Positions 56,196 through 64,000 of a DNA stretch of 64,000 bases are shown here, piece after piece (positions within the stretch are counted from its first letter, which is position 1; every line of letters begins with the position of its first letter). The position numbers and the translations under genes are program-made. The notes below the pieces were generated by a model. That model worked only from the letters and a program-made list of their open reading frames with translations, did not search any database and had not been told where the DNA came from. Source of the stretch: Asanoa sp. WMMD1127. Its GTDB lineage: Bacteria > Actinomycetota > Actinomycetes > Mycobacteriales > Micromonosporaceae. The stretch is taken from contig NZ_JARUBP010000001.1 in NCBI RefSeq assembly GCF_029626225.1, positions 3,410,001-3,474,000 on the forward strand, given 5' to 3'.

Positions 56196-56540
56196 ATGAG
56201 CGATCGACGTGAGCTTTTCGGTGACCAGTACGGCGAGGACGTGCTCGACGAGGTGACAGTGCCCCGGACCGACCCGGTGCGGGAGGCGAAGGACCGCGAC
56301 CTGGCCGACCCGGTCGACCCGGAGGTGCTGCGCAACGGCGGCCCGACCCGGTCGGGCGGAGCGGTGACCACCACCGGCGGCACGGCCGGGCCGGCGAGCG
56401 TGCGCCGGGTGACCAACCCCGACGCGGCGCCCACGACGACCGGCGACGCCACCACCGGCGGCATGGAACCCCCGATCGGTGGCTCGACCAGCGACGCCTC
56501 GACTGGCGCCAACGAGGCGGGTCAGTTCACGGAGCGGTGA
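56196..56540 (+). CDS. Acidic, disordered hypothetical protein, 114 aa
   Basis: Begins MSDRRELFGDQYGEDVLDEV and continues with low-complexity Gly/Thr/Pro-rich sequence (TTTGGTAGPASV). There is no predicted fold, signal or membrane segment. ATG 56196 lies 33 bases after the sulfatase-like gene. Its end overlaps the opposing TetR gene by 14 bases. Codon bias is good, so it is probably real, but I cannot assign a role. Confidence 0.6.
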   Translation: MSDRRELFGDQYGEDVLDEVTVPRTDPVREAKDRDLADPVDPEVLRNGGPTRSGGAVTTTGGTAGPASVRRVTNPDAAPTTTGDATTGGMEPPIGGSTSDASTGANEAGQFTER

Positions 56541-57186
56541 GGCCATCCGCCAGCAGCCCGGTCAACAGGCTGCGGACGGCGCGCTCGAAGAGATCGGTTC
56601 CCGGCGGCGGTCCTGGCTCGGCCAGGGCCGCCGCCAGGTTCTGGTGGCGGGCCGGTTCGAAGGCCGCGAACGAGGCCGCGCCGCCGCCGGCGCCGCTGGT
56701 GCTGAACAGGATCACCGTGCCCGTCATGACGGCGATCGCCTCGAACCTGGTCGCGGTGGGCGCCTTCAGCGGCGCCAGGACGCCCAGGCAGTGGTCGAAC
56801 CAGTCGAGGGTCTGTGGGCCGATGCCGGTGGGTCGCTGACTGACCTCGCCGAGCCAGCGGTGCCGGCGGTGCAGGTCGAGCTGCTGCCGGGCCAGCTCGA
56901 CCATCTGGTCGAGCCAGTCGCCCTTCGTCGCCGGATAGGGCTTCAGCGTGCCGACCGCGCGGTCGGTCATCAGGTCGAGCAGGTCGTCCCGCGACGAGAG
57001 GTAGCGGTAGAGCGAGCCCGCCGTGGTGCCCAGCCGGGCGGCGACGGCGCGCATCGAGACCGCGGCGAGTCCCTCGGTGTCGGCCAGCGCGATCGCCGCG
57101 CTCACGATCTCCTCGCGGCTGTGGCTCGGCGCCGGGCCGCGCCGGCCGCGTTCCGGCCGGGTCCAGATGGGTTGTGCGTCGCTCAC
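56527..57186 (-). CDS. TetR-family regulator with divergent hydrolase
   Basis: A 219-residue regulator with DNA-binding domain at about 22-70 (SREEIVSAAIALADTEGLAAVSMRAVAARLGTTAGSLYRYLSSRDDL). The C-terminal half matches the TetR_C class with a WLGEV helix. It is divergent from an alpha/beta-hydrolase gene, and a near-perfect 23-bp palindrome (57199-57221) lies between. The likely task is repression of the hydrolase, relieved by its substrate or a related compound. Ligand unknown. Confidence 0.88.
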   Translation of the reverse strand: MSDAQPIWTRPERGRRGPAPSHSREEIVSAAIALADTEGLAAVSMRAVAARLGTTAGSLYRYLSSRDDLLDLMTDRAVGTLKPYPATKGDWLDQMVELARQQLDLHRRHRWLGEVSQRPTGIGPQTLDWFDHCLGVLAPLKAPTATRFEAIAVMTGTVILFSTSGAGGGAASFAAFEPARHQNLAAALAEPGPPPGTDLFERAVRSLLTGLLADGLTAP

Positions 57187-57198
57187 CGATCTACTGTA

Positions 57199-57221
57199 AA
57201 CTGCAAACGGCGTTCGCAGTT
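57199..57221. promoter_or_regulatory. TetR operator between the divergent tetR and hydrolase genes
   Basis: Inverted repeat with outer arms AACTGC/GCAGTT and inner arms AACG/CGTT around one central G; only one pair of positions (57205 and 57215) is not symmetric. It starts 13 bases upstream of the tetR start codon and ends 17 bases before the hydrolase start. Confidence 0.8.
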
Positions 57222-57238
57222 ATGGGAGGGGTCGGGAC

Positions 57239-58063
57239 ATGGAGCGGGTCAACGACATCGCGGTGCACTCGATGGGGGTCGGGCCGGGCATCGTCGTGGT
57301 GCACGGCGGCGGGGTGACGATCGACGTCTACCGGCGGTTCGCGACCGCGCTGGCCGACCGGTTCACGGTGCACCTCTACAACCGCCGCGGCCGGGCCGAC
57401 GCGCCGCCGCGGCTGCTGCCCTACACGTTCGAGCAGGAGATCGACGACCTCGCCGCGATCCTGGCGCATACCGGCGCCACCAACGTGATCGGTCACAGCA
57501 GCGGCGGCTTCATCGCGCTGTCGGCGGCGCTCCGGCTGCCGATCGCTCGCCTGGCCCTCTACGACGCGGCCATCTCGGTCGACGGCAGCGCGCCCGCCGG
57601 GTGGCTCCCCGCCGCCCAGGCGGCGGCCCGGGCCGGCGACCTCCCGCGCGCCCTGGCCATCACGGCCGGCGGCATCAACACCCACCAGGCGTCGTCGCGC
57701 TGGCCGCTGTCGGTGCGGGTGGCGATCGTGCGGCTGTTCATGCGCACCCCGATCGGCCGCACGATGGGCGACCTGGTCCCGATGACCCTCGACGAGACGG
57801 CCCTCATCGAGGCGGCCGACGGCCCCGCCGAGGCCTGGTCCGGGGTGACCGCCGAGGTGCTGCTGGCCTGCGGGGCGAAGGGCCCGCGCCACTACGCGGT
57901 CGCGGACGAGGCCCTGGCCGCGGCGCTCCCGCACGCCCGCGCGGTCGAGATCGCCAACTGCGCCCACGACGGCATCAACCGTGCGCCGCGACACCTGGTC
58001 GACGAGTTCGCCGACTTCTTCGCGTCCCCCATCACGCAACGCCCCGGCGAACCGGCCCGCTGA
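57239..58063 (+). CDS. Alpha/beta-hydrolase
   Basis: A 274-residue hydrolase. The oxyanion region is VVVHGGG, the nucleophile elbow is GHSSGG (Ser near residue 83), and the last catalytic His is in CAHDGINRAP. The acid is probably the Asp in the ...VADEAL region. ATG 57239 has GGGAGGGG nearby upstream. It is under the divergent TetR operator. Substrate unknown; esters or lactones are typical for the family. Confidence 0.86.
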   Translation: MERVNDIAVHSMGVGPGIVVVHGGGVTIDVYRRFATALADRFTVHLYNRRGRADAPPRLLPYTFEQEIDDLAAILAHTGATNVIGHSSGGFIALSAALRLPIARLALYDAAISVDGSAPAGWLPAAQAAARAGDLPRALAITAGGINTHQASSRWPLSVRVAIVRLFMRTPIGRTMGDLVPMTLDETALIEAADGPAEAWSGVTAEVLLACGAKGPRHYAVADEALAAALPHARAVEIANCAHDGINRAPRHLVDEFADFFASPITQRPGEPAR

Positions 58064-58118
58064 CGCGGGCAAACGCCCGTTGCGCGCCAGCCCTACCGGT
58101 GACTTCTAAGGTCGGGGC

Positions 58119-58883
58119 ATGGCGACCACGCACGAACTGCGCATCGTGGGCGGCCTGGTGGCCAAGCGCTACACGTCGTGGGGGCGCGGCGAGCATCGGC
58201 GTGAGTGGGCGACCCTGCGCCGGATCCACCGGGACGCGGCCGGCTTGGCCCCGCAGCCGGTCCACGCGGCGCTCGCCGCGACACCGCCGACGGTCACGAT
58301 GACGTTCGTGCCGGGAGAGCCGCTGGCGGGCCGCCCCAGCGATCCGCAACTGACCACGCTGGCGACGGCTCTCCACACACTGTGGACGGTGGGCATCGAC
58401 GGCGGCGTCGACGGCTGGGCGGACGACCTGGCCTTCGGCAATGCGCTGCGCGATGTCGACTGGCCGAACCCACCCCGCGAAGTGGCCGCGGCGCTCGCGG
58501 CCGCGGCCCGCTGGTGGGACGGGCCCGACCCGGACCTGCTCCGCGAGCGGCCGTCGCGCCTGGTGCTGGGCCACCGGGACCCGAACCTGGCGAACTACCT
58601 GTGGGACGGGCGCCGGATCCGGATCGTCGACTTCGAAGACGCCCGGGCCAGCGATCCGGCCACCGAGGTGGCACTCCTCGCCGAGCACCTGTCGGCCCGC
58701 GACCTCGACTTCGACCGCCTGGCAGCACTTTTCGAGGTCGACGAGCGCCGACTGCGAGCCGCCCGCCGTTTGTGGGCCATGTTCTGGCTCGCATTGCTGC
58801 GACCCGGCGGTCCGGCGAGCGCGCGCAACCCGGCGGACAGCGCCCGGCGCCAAGCCGACCGACTGCTAGATCTCCTGCGCTAG
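58119..58883 (+). CDS. Aminoglycoside-phosphotransferase-fold kinase-like protein
   Basis: A 254-residue APH-fold protein. The catalytic loop is HRDPNLAN (His152, Asp154, Asn159) and the metal motif is IVDFEDA. The N-terminal nucleotide lobe has KRYTSWGRGEHRREWATLRRI. The fold covers many small-molecule kinases, including homoserine and choline kinases, so drug resistance should not be assumed. ATG 58119 lies 55 bases after the hydrolase gene. The gene end overlaps the opposing VOC gene by four bases. Confidence 0.82.
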   Translation: MATTHELRIVGGLVAKRYTSWGRGEHRREWATLRRIHRDAAGLAPQPVHAALAATPPTVTMTFVPGEPLAGRPSDPQLTTLATALHTLWTVGIDGGVDGWADDLAFGNALRDVDWPNPPREVAAALAAAARWWDGPDPDLLRERPSRLVLGHRDPNLANYLWDGRRIRIVDFEDARASDPATEVALLAEHLSARDLDFDRLAALFEVDERRLRAARRLWAMFWLALLRPGGPASARNPADSARRQADRLLDLLR

Positions 58884-59542
58884 TCCCAGCAGAGGCAGAA
58901 CGGTTTGCCGGCCGAGTCGGCATAGACCCGCCAGCCGTCGCCGCCGGCATTCAGCGACGTGGCGCCGAGTTTCAGCACCGCGGCCTCGGCCGCCTCGACG
59001 TCGTCGACCGTGACGTCGAGGTGGAACTGCTGCGGGTAGGCCGGGTCGGGCCACCGCGGCGCGCGATAGTCGGCGACCTGCTGGAACAGCACGGGTCGCG
59101 CCCCGTCCTCGCCGAGCAGCTCCGCATAGAACGCGCTCAACGACCGCGCGTCCGGGCAGTCGAGCACCACGGCCATCAGCGACGGCTCCGCCGGAGACAG
59201 GCACAGGTCGAACGGGTGCCCGGCCGGGTCGGCCAGCGTGTGCCAGTGCTCGTGCTCGCGCAGCGGCGTCGCGCCGAGGGCGATCGCCTTCGCCGCGCCG
59301 GCGGCCAGGTCGGGGACGCGCAGGTCGAGATGGGCCTGCTGCGGGTACGCCGGATCGGGCCACCGCGGCGCCACATGGTCGGGACTGTTCTGGACGGCGA
59401 CACGCCAACCGCCCCCGGCGTCCAGCGCGATGAAGTCGTCCTCGGCGTAGAGCTCCGTCCAGCCGGCGAGGGCCCGGTAGAAGGCGGCCAGCCGCCGGGC
59501 GTCGGGCGCGTCCAGCACCACGGCGCGCAAGGTCCCGATCAA
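58880..59542 (-). CDS. Double-domain VOC-family protein
   Basis: A 220-residue protein with two VOC (glyoxalase-fold) halves; both contain PRWPDPAYPQQxHLD. Candidate metal ligands are in the HLDL/HLDV strands. Start is TTG 59542, with AAGGAG six bases upstream and no better ATG in frame. Related in sequence to the single-domain VOC protein at 46918. Substrate unknown. The 57-bp intergenic repeat copy 1 lies just upstream. Confidence 0.82.
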   Translation of the reverse strand: MIGTLRAVVLDAPDARRLAAFYRALAGWTELYAEDDFIALDAGGGWRVAVQNSPDHVAPRWPDPAYPQQAHLDLRVPDLAAGAAKAIALGATPLREHEHWHTLADPAGHPFDLCLSPAEPSLMAVVLDCPDARSLSAFYAELLGEDGARPVLFQQVADYRAPRWPDPAYPQQFHLDVTVDDVEAAEAAVLKLGATSLNAGGDGWRVYADSAGKPFCLCWD

Positions 59543-59557
59543 GCGCAGCTCCTTCCC

Positions 59558-59614
59558 GCGGACCTGGCAGCGAAGCGGAGCGAGCGGTCCCCGGCGGGAG
59601 CGACGGTCGTGCCC
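59558..59614. repeat. 57-bp intergenic direct repeat, copy 1
   Basis: Differs from 63370-63426 at one base of 57 (C at 59571, T in copy 2). The element begins GCGGACCTGGCAG and ends GACGGTCGTGCCC, with a GCGAGCGG / CCGGCGGG core. It lies 31 bases beyond the stop codon of leftward gatB. Confidence 0.88.
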
Positions 59615-59645
59615 CCGACGGGCCCGGGAACCGCTCTTCGCGCTC

Positions 59646-61148
59646 CTAGGATTCGACGCCCAGGCGCTGCAGGATCAGCTCCCGGACGGCCTTCGCGTCC
59701 GCCTGGCCCTTGGTGGTCTTCATGACCGCGCCGACCAGCGCGCCGGCCGCGGCCACCTTGCCGTCGCGGACCTTGGCGGCCACGTCCGGGTTGGCGGCGA
59801 TGGCCTCGTCGACCGCGGCCGTGAGCGCGCCCGTGTCGGAGACCACCGCGAGCCCGCGGGCCTCCATCACGTCAGCGGGTGAGCCCTCGCCTGCGACGAC
59901 GCCCTCGAGCACCACGCGGGCCAGCTTGTCGTTGAGCTTGCCGCTGTCGACCAGCGTCTGCAGCTCGGCGACCTGGGCCGGCGTCGCGCCGACGGCGGCC
60001 AGCTCGATGCCGGCCTCGTTGGCGCGCCGGGCCAGCTCGCCCAGCCACCACTTGCGGGCGGCCGCGGCCGTGGCGCCCGCCGCGACCGTCTCCTCGATCA
60101 GCTCGACGGCGCCGGCGTTGACCACCGACTGCATGTCCAGATCGGACAGACCCCAGGCGTCCTGGAGGCGCTTGCGGTGGACGCGCGGCGGCTCGGGCAA
60201 CGCGTCGCGCAGCGCCGAGACCCACTCCGGGTCCGGTGCGAGCGGCACCAGGTCGGGCTCGGGGAAGTAGCGGTAGTCGGTCGCCGTCTCCTTCGAGCGG
60301 CCCGGGCGGGTGTCGCCGGTCTCCTCGGAGAAGTGCCGGGTCTCCTGCACGATCCGGCCGCCGGCCTCGAGCACCGACGCCTGCCGGATGATCTCGGAGC
60401 GGACGGCCCGCTCGACGGAGCGCAGCGAGTTGACGTTCTTGGTCTCGGTGCGGGTGCCCCATTCCTCGCCGGCGCGGTTGAGCGACGTGTTGACGTCGCA
60501 GCGCAGCGAGCCCTCCTCCATGCGGACGTCGGACACGCCCAGGCCGCGGATCACGTCGCGGAGCTCGGTGACGTAGGCGCGGGCGACCTCGGGCGCGAGC
60601 GCGCCGGCGCCGGGGACCGGCTTGGTGACGATCTCGACGAGCGGGATGCCGGCGCGGTTGTAGTCGACCAGCGACTCGGTCGCGCCGTGGATCCGGCCGG
60701 TGGCCCCGCCCACGTGCAGCGTCTTGCCGGTGTCCTCCTCCAGGTGGACCCGCTCGATGCCGATGCGCACCGTGCGACCGTCGACCTCCACGTCGAGGTA
60801 GCCGTCCACGCACAGCGGCTCGTCGTACTGGCTGATCTGGAAGTTCTTCGGCATGTCCGGGTAGAAGTAGTTCTTCCGGGCGAACCGGCACCAGCTCGCG
60901 ATCGAGCAGTTGAGCGCCAGGCCGATCCGGATCGTCGCCTCGATCGCGGCCTTGTTGGCCACCGGCAGCGAACCGGGCAGGCCGAGGCAGACCGGGCAGA
61001 CCCGGGTGTTGGGCTCGCCGCCGAAGTCGGTGCGGCAGCCGCAGAACATCTTGGTCCTGGTGCCGAGCTCGACGTGGGTCTCGAGGCCGATCACCGGCTC
61101 GAAGGCGGCGATCGCCGCGTCGTAGGTCGGCAGCGTCGTGGTGGTCAT
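59646..61148 (-). CDS. gatB: Asp-tRNA(Asn)/Glu-tRNA(Gln) amidotransferase subunit B
   Basis: A 500-residue subunit of the transamidosome that recognises mischarged Glu-tRNA(Gln)/Asp-tRNA(Asn) and phosphorylates the acyl group. Features: [13 protein letters not shown] at the start, a zinc motif CGC...[12 protein letters not shown], and FPEPDLVPL in the cradle. The C-terminal YqeY-like domain ends [13 protein letters not shown] 61148 overlaps the gatA stop (ATGA). Third gene of gatC-gatA-gatB. Confidence 0.95.
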   Translation of the reverse strand: MTTTTLPTYDAAIAAFEPVIGLETHVELGTRTKMFCGCRTDFGGEPNTRVCPVCLGLPGSLPVANKAAIEATIRIGLALNCSIASWCRFARKNYFYPDMPKNFQISQYDEPLCVDGYLDVEVDGRTVRIGIERVHLEEDTGKTLHVGGATGRIHGATESLVDYNRAGIPLVEIVTKPVPGAGALAPEVARAYVTELRDVIRGLGVSDVRMEEGSLRCDVNTSLNRAGEEWGTRTETKNVNSLRSVERAVRSEIIRQASVLEAGGRIVQETRHFSEETGDTRPGRSKETATDYRYFPEPDLVPLAPDPEWVSALRDALPEPPRVHRKRLQDAWGLSDLDMQSVVNAGAVELIEETVAAGATAAAARKWWLGELARRANEAGIELAAVGATPAQVAELQTLVDSGKLNDKLARVVLEGVVAGEGSPADVMEARGLAVVSDTGALTAAVDEAIAANPDVAAKVRDGKVAAAGALVGAVMKTTKGQADAKAVRELILQRLGVES

Positions 61149-62635
61149 CAGCCCTCCAGGGACGGCGGGGTCAGCGTGCCGACGGCGGACTCGAGGGCGG
61201 CGGCGACCCGGTACATGCGGTCGTCGGCCATGGTCGGCGCCATGATCTGGAAGCCGACCGGCAGCCCGTCGGAGAGCCCGCAGGGCACCGAGATGCCCGG
61301 ACCGCCGTACAGGTTGGTGGGGATGGTGAAGAGGTCGGCGAGGTACATCTGGTAGGGGTCCGAGGTGCGGGACCCGAACGGGAACGCCACGAACGGGGTC
61401 GTCGGCGAGACCAGCACGTCGACCTGCTCGAAGGCGCTGGCGAAGTCCTGCGTGATCAGCGTGCGGACCTTCTGCGCCTGGCCGTAGTAGGCGTCGTAGT
61501 AGCCACTGGACAGCGCGTACGTGCCGAGCATGATCCGGCGCTTGACCTCGGGGCCGAAACCGGCCTCGCGGGTCAGCGACATGACCTCCTCCAGCGACCG
61601 GGTGCCGTCGTCGCCGACCCGCAGGCCGTAGCGGACGCCGTCGAACCGCGCCAGGTTGGAGGAGCACTCGCTCGGCGCGATCAGGTAGTAGGCCGGCAGC
61701 GCGTACTGGAAGTGCGGGCAGGAGACCTCGACGACCTCCGCGCCGAGCTTGGTCAGCGCGGCGAGGGCGTCGCGGAAGGCGGCCATCACGCCCGGCTCGG
61801 CGCCGTCGCCGGCGTCGAACTCGGTGACCAGGCCCAGCTTGACGCCGGTCAGGTCGCCGGTCATGCCGCGCCGGGCGGCCTCGACGACCGGCGGCACCGG
61901 CTGGGGGATCGAGGTGGAGTCGCGCGGGTCGTGGCCGGCCATCACCTCGTGCAGCAGGGCGGCGTCGAGGACCGTGCGGGCACACGGCCCCGGGGTGTCG
62001 AGGCTCGACGAGAACGCGATCAGGCCGTAGCGGGACGTGCCACCGTAGGTCGGCTTGGCGCCCACGGTGCCGGTCACCGCGCCCGGCTGGCGGATCGAGC
62101 CGCCGGTGTCGGTGCCGATCGCCAGCGGCGCCTCGTAGCCGGCGACCGCCGCGGCGCTGCCACCGCCGGACCCGCCGGGGATCCGGCCGAGGTCCCACGG
62201 GTTGTTGGTCGGCCCGTAGGCGGAGTATTCCGTCGACGAGCCCATCGCGAACTCGTCCATGTTGGTCTTGCCGAGAATCACGGTGCCGGCGCGCCTCAAC
62301 CGCTCGACGACCGTCGAGTCGTACGGCGGCCGCCAGCCCTCGAGGATCTTGGAGCCGGCCGTGGTCGGCACGCCGCGGGTGGTCAGCACGTCCTTGACGG
62401 CGATCGGCACGCCGGCGAGCGGGCCGAGCTCCTCGCCGGCGGCGCGCTTGGCGTCGACCGCCCGCGCGGCCTCGAGCGCCCCGTCGGCGTCGACGTGCAG
62501 GAAGGCGTGGACCTTGCCGTCGACGGCGGCGATCCGGTCGAGGTGCGCCCGGGTCACCTCCTCGGCGGAGGCGTCGCCGTCACTGATCCGCTTCGCGATC
62601 TCGCTGGCGGTCAGCTGGGTGAGCTCGCTGGACAT
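61148..62635 (-). CDS. gatA: Asp-tRNA(Asn)/Glu-tRNA(Gln) amidotransferase subunit A
   Basis: A 495-residue glutaminase subunit of the amidase-signature family. The Ser-cis-Ser-Lys triad is Lys81 (AVKDV), Ser156 (GGSGGGS) and Ser180 (GGSIRQPG). It supplies ammonia to GatB for correcting misacylated tRNA. The start ATG 62635 overlaps the gatC stop (ATGA), with GGAGG four bases upstream. No disruption seen. Confidence 0.95.
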   Translation of the reverse strand: MSSELTQLTASEIAKRISDGDASAEEVTRAHLDRIAAVDGKVHAFLHVDADGALEAARAVDAKRAAGEELGPLAGVPIAVKDVLTTRGVPTTAGSKILEGWRPPYDSTVVERLRRAGTVILGKTNMDEFAMGSSTEYSAYGPTNNPWDLGRIPGGSGGGSAAAVAGYEAPLAIGTDTGGSIRQPGAVTGTVGAKPTYGGTSRYGLIAFSSSLDTPGPCARTVLDAALLHEVMAGHDPRDSTSIPQPVPPVVEAARRGMTGDLTGVKLGLVTEFDAGDGAEPGVMAAFRDALAALTKLGAEVVEVSCPHFQYALPAYYLIAPSECSSNLARFDGVRYGLRVGDDGTRSLEEVMSLTREAGFGPEVKRRIMLGTYALSSGYYDAYYGQAQKVRTLITQDFASAFEQVDVLVSPTTPFVAFPFGSRTSDPYQMYLADLFTIPTNLYGGPGISVPCGLSDGLPVGFQIMAPTMADDRMYRVAAALESAVGTLTPPSLEG

Positions 62636-62934
62636 CACGCCTCCTCGTCCAGGATGCGCGGCACCCGGAACCGGTCTTCGGCGACATCGGGCGCGCCCGC
62701 GAGGGCCTCTTCCCGAGTCAGGCAGGGGGTTTCGACGTCTTCCCGCAGGACATTGGTCAACGGCACGGAGTGCGAGGTCGGCGGGATGTCCGCCGCCGCG
62801 ACCTCACCCACCCGTGCCACGGCCTGGAGAATCACGTCCAGCTGGCCGGCGAACGTGTCGAGCTCCTGCTCGGTCACGGCGAGCCGCGACAGCCGCGCGA
62901 GATGCGCGACCTCATCGCGGGAAATGGCAGCCAT
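62635..62934 (-). CDS. gatC: Asp-tRNA(Asn)/Glu-tRNA(Gln) amidotransferase subunit C
   Basis: A 99-residue subunit that wraps GatA and GatB. The N-terminal [19 protein letters not shown] and C-terminal [16 protein letters not shown] are family signatures. ATG 62934 heads the gatCAB operon; the 520-base region upstream must carry its promoter. Confidence 0.93.
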   Translation of the reverse strand: MAAISRDEVAHLARLSRLAVTEQELDTFAGQLDVILQAVARVGEVAAADIPPTSHSVPLTNVLREDVETPCLTREEALAGAPDVAEDRFRVPRILDEEA

Positions 62935-63107
62935 CAGTGCCCCCTTGCGTCGTGTGGGCGATTCCCATTGCGCTCCGCCGGCGAGCGTGACACGCCCACG
63001 GCGACCCGAGCGAGTCTATTTGTCCCGCCGAGGTGGCCCGCCGCGGGCCCTCTGGCTGTAAGCCATTCATTTCTACGCCCGAGACGTTTCTTCCCGGGTC
63101 CGTCGTG

Positions 63108-63140
63108 GGCGCGACCGTCGCTCCCGCCGGAGACCGGGCC
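63108..63140 (-). repeat. Partial inverted copy of the 57-bp repeat core
   Basis: The reverse complement matches the repeat core GGTCCCCGGCGGGAGCGACG and the following GTCGTGCCC at about 27 of 29 positions (GGTCTCC..., GTCGCGCCC here). Together with copies 1 and 2 it makes a third family member, in opposite orientation. Confidence 0.7.
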
Positions 63141-63209
63141 GGGCCCCGGGGGGCCCGTCCCTGCCAGGTCCGCGGCCGCGCGCGGTCAGGGCCGATCGTC
63201 CGGTTGTTC

Positions 63210-63244
63210 GGCGCCGCCCGAGAGGTTCGGACTCGGACGGCGCC
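63210..63244. other. Imperfect hairpin with GGCGCCG outer stem
   Basis: Outer arms GGCGCCG/CGGCGCC (7 bp) and inner CCGAG/CTCGG (5 bp) around GGTTCGGA-like loop. Could be a terminator of a transcript from either side or part of a leader RNA. No gene ends here, which makes a simple terminator role unclear. Confidence 0.45.
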
Positions 63245-63287
63245 GTCCGCGGGACTCTCTCCGCGAGCCGACATGCTTTCGCACGTA

Positions 63288-63309
63288 CGCACATGCCGAG
63301 GCATGTGCG
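63288..63309. promoter_or_regulatory. Perfect 10-bp palindrome in the gatC upstream region
   Basis: CGCACATGCC, spacer GA, GGCATGTGCG. Perfect symmetry over 22 bases is unusual by chance and fits a dimeric repressor site, though no regulator gene is adjacent. Confidence 0.5.
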
Positions 63310-63369
63310 GCCGCAGAAACACCCCCCACCGCTGCCGGGAGCCGCGCGCCGTTCGATGGGTGACCCAGG

Positions 63370-63426
63370 GCGGACCTGGCAGTGAAGCGGAGCGAGCGGT
63401 CCCCGGCGGGAGCGACGGTCGTGCCC
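63370..63426. repeat. 57-bp intergenic direct repeat, copy 2
   Basis: Second copy of the element at 59558-59614, 56 of 57 bases identical and in the same orientation. It lies 30 bases beyond the stop codon of the leftward EAL gene, the same distance and side as copy 1 has to gatB. Confidence 0.88.
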
Positions 63427-63456
63427 ACCGCGTACCCGGGACAGCTTGATCGGCTC

Positions 63457-64000
63457 TTAGTTCGGTTGGGTGAGGCGTTCGGCGAGGAAGGCCTCGAAGC
63501 GTTCGGCCGGCGCCGGGTGGGCGAGGGCGAAGCCTTGCCCGAGTTGGCAGCCGGCGGTGCGGGCCTGTTCGATCTGGGTGCCCGATTCGAGGCCTTCGGC
63601 GATGATCTCCATGCCGAGCCGGCGGCCCACGCTGACCACGACGTCGATCAGCGGCTTGGAGATGCCGCCGTTCTGCCGGCTGGTGCCGTGTTCGCCGACC
63701 AGCGCCCGGTCGACCTTGAGGATGTCGATCGGCAGGCGGCGCAGGTGGGCCAGGCTCGCCTGGGCGGCGCCGAAGTCGTCGAGGGCGGTGCGTACGCCCA
63801 GTGCCCGCAAACCGGCCAGCTGCGTCACGACCGTCGGGGTGTCGGCGCCGACGCGGCCCTCGGCGATCTCGATGACCAGGCGTTCGGGGGAGAGGCGGCT
63901 GCTGACCAGCGTGGAGGCCACATTGTTGACGAAGTCGGGGGCGGCCAGCTCGGCCGGGGAGACGTTGATCGACATCCAGAGTCGCGGGTCCCAGCCGGCC
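63457..64000 (-). CDS. EAL-domain protein (C-terminal part; 5' end outside window)
   Basis: The C-terminal ~180 residues of an EAL (c-di-GMP phosphodiesterase) domain: WMSINVSPAELAAPDFVNNV, IEIAEG, ALDDFGAAQASLAHLRRLPIDILKVDRALV and AEGLES. IEIAEG stands where active enzymes have LEITES, and DDFGAAQAS replaces DDFGTGYSS. The catalytic Asp pair is kept but the loop is altered, so activity is uncertain. The open frame continues past base 64000, so an N-terminal domain remains unseen. Confidence 0.85.
   Translation of the reverse strand, partial: AGWDPRLWMSINVSPAELAAPDFVNNVASTLVSSRLSPERLVIEIAEGRVGADTPTVVTQLAGLRALGVRTALDDFGAAQASLAHLRRLPIDILKVDRALVGEHGTSRQNGGISKPLIDVVVSVGRRLGMEIIAEGLESGTQIEQARTAGCQLGQGFALAHPAPAERFEAFLAERLTQPN

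Larger units (their letters stand above)
62935..63456. other. 520-base intergenic region with repeats and hairpins upstream of gatC
   Basis: No convincing gene on either strand. Contents, left to right: probable gatC promoter near 62940-63070, an inverted partial copy of the 57-bp repeat (about 63108-63140), a structured GGCGCC hairpin (63210-63244), a perfect palindrome at 63288-63309, and repeat copy 2 at 63370-63426. A possible small structured RNA cannot be excluded, but no known family fits. Confidence 0.5.

Noticed and set aside
58119-58883. Aminoglycoside resistance gene
   Set aside because: The APH fold is general; there is no specific similarity to a known resistance subgroup, so only a kinase-like call is made.

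Overview
The window comes from a high-GC actinobacterial chromosome. Codon use, dense coding on both strands and the gene set (NAD-GDH, AfsR/SARP regulator, ROK regulator, F420-type LLM oxidoreductase, SCO6745-like protein, DUF6232 and DUF202 proteins, GatCAB, EtfBA) fit Micromonosporaceae. That family assignment is inferred from content, not from a marker gene. I see no rRNA, tRNA, CRISPR array, prophage or intact insertion sequence.

Layout. 1-6.1 kb: 5' part of NAD-glutamate dehydrogenase, a penicillin-binding lipoprotein, a repeat-containing orphan protein, and a toxin-antitoxin pair followed by a decayed antitoxin copy; this is the least uniform stretch. 6.1-14.2 kb: CopA behind CsoR-like palindromes, GNAT, ROK regulator with NagZ, TetR with its operators, and an ABC exporter whose permease is frameshifted. 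14.3-20.6 kb: EamA transporter and beta-lactamase-like lipoprotein, degenerate ApbE protein, ABC ATPase, LLM oxidoreductase, ribokinase. 20.5-31.3 kb: coiled-coil protein, acetolactate-synthase-like TPP enzyme, membrane-anchored Hsp70, enoyl-CoA hydratase, twin DUF6232 proteins, large AfsR-like regulator. 31.3-40.4 kb: DUF202 pair, GNAT, etfBA, cysteine desulfurase with MnmA, ferric-reductase-like protein, FkbM methyltransferase and P-loop kinase. 40.4-46.9 kb: MerR regulator with a translationally coupled 11-residue Cys-rich peptide, SCO6745-like protein, small membrane protein, GGDEF-EAL protein, LigA. 46.9-56.2 kb: a cluster joining a divergent PTPS, RibD-like reductase, GTP cyclohydrolase II, dehydrogenase, glycosyltransferase, methyltransferase, two membrane proteins and a CDP-alcohol transferase. 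56.2-64 kb: TetR/hydrolase pair, APH-like kinase, double VOC protein, gatCAB operon, and part of an EAL protein.

The strongest unexplained items are: (1) a MerR-type metal regulator whose stop codon lies inside a perfect Shine-Dalgarno for a peptide M-S-C-G-C-G-C-G-C-D-C, under a typical MerR operator; (2) the pterin/flavin-like biosynthetic cluster at 48.3-56.2 kb, whose PTPS lacks the usual His-x-His and Cys; (3) two families of intergenic repeats placed at the 3' ends of leftward genes (AACGG-N-CCGTT palindromes, and a 57-bp direct repeat); (4) a toxin-antitoxin locus with a second, broken antitoxin tail.
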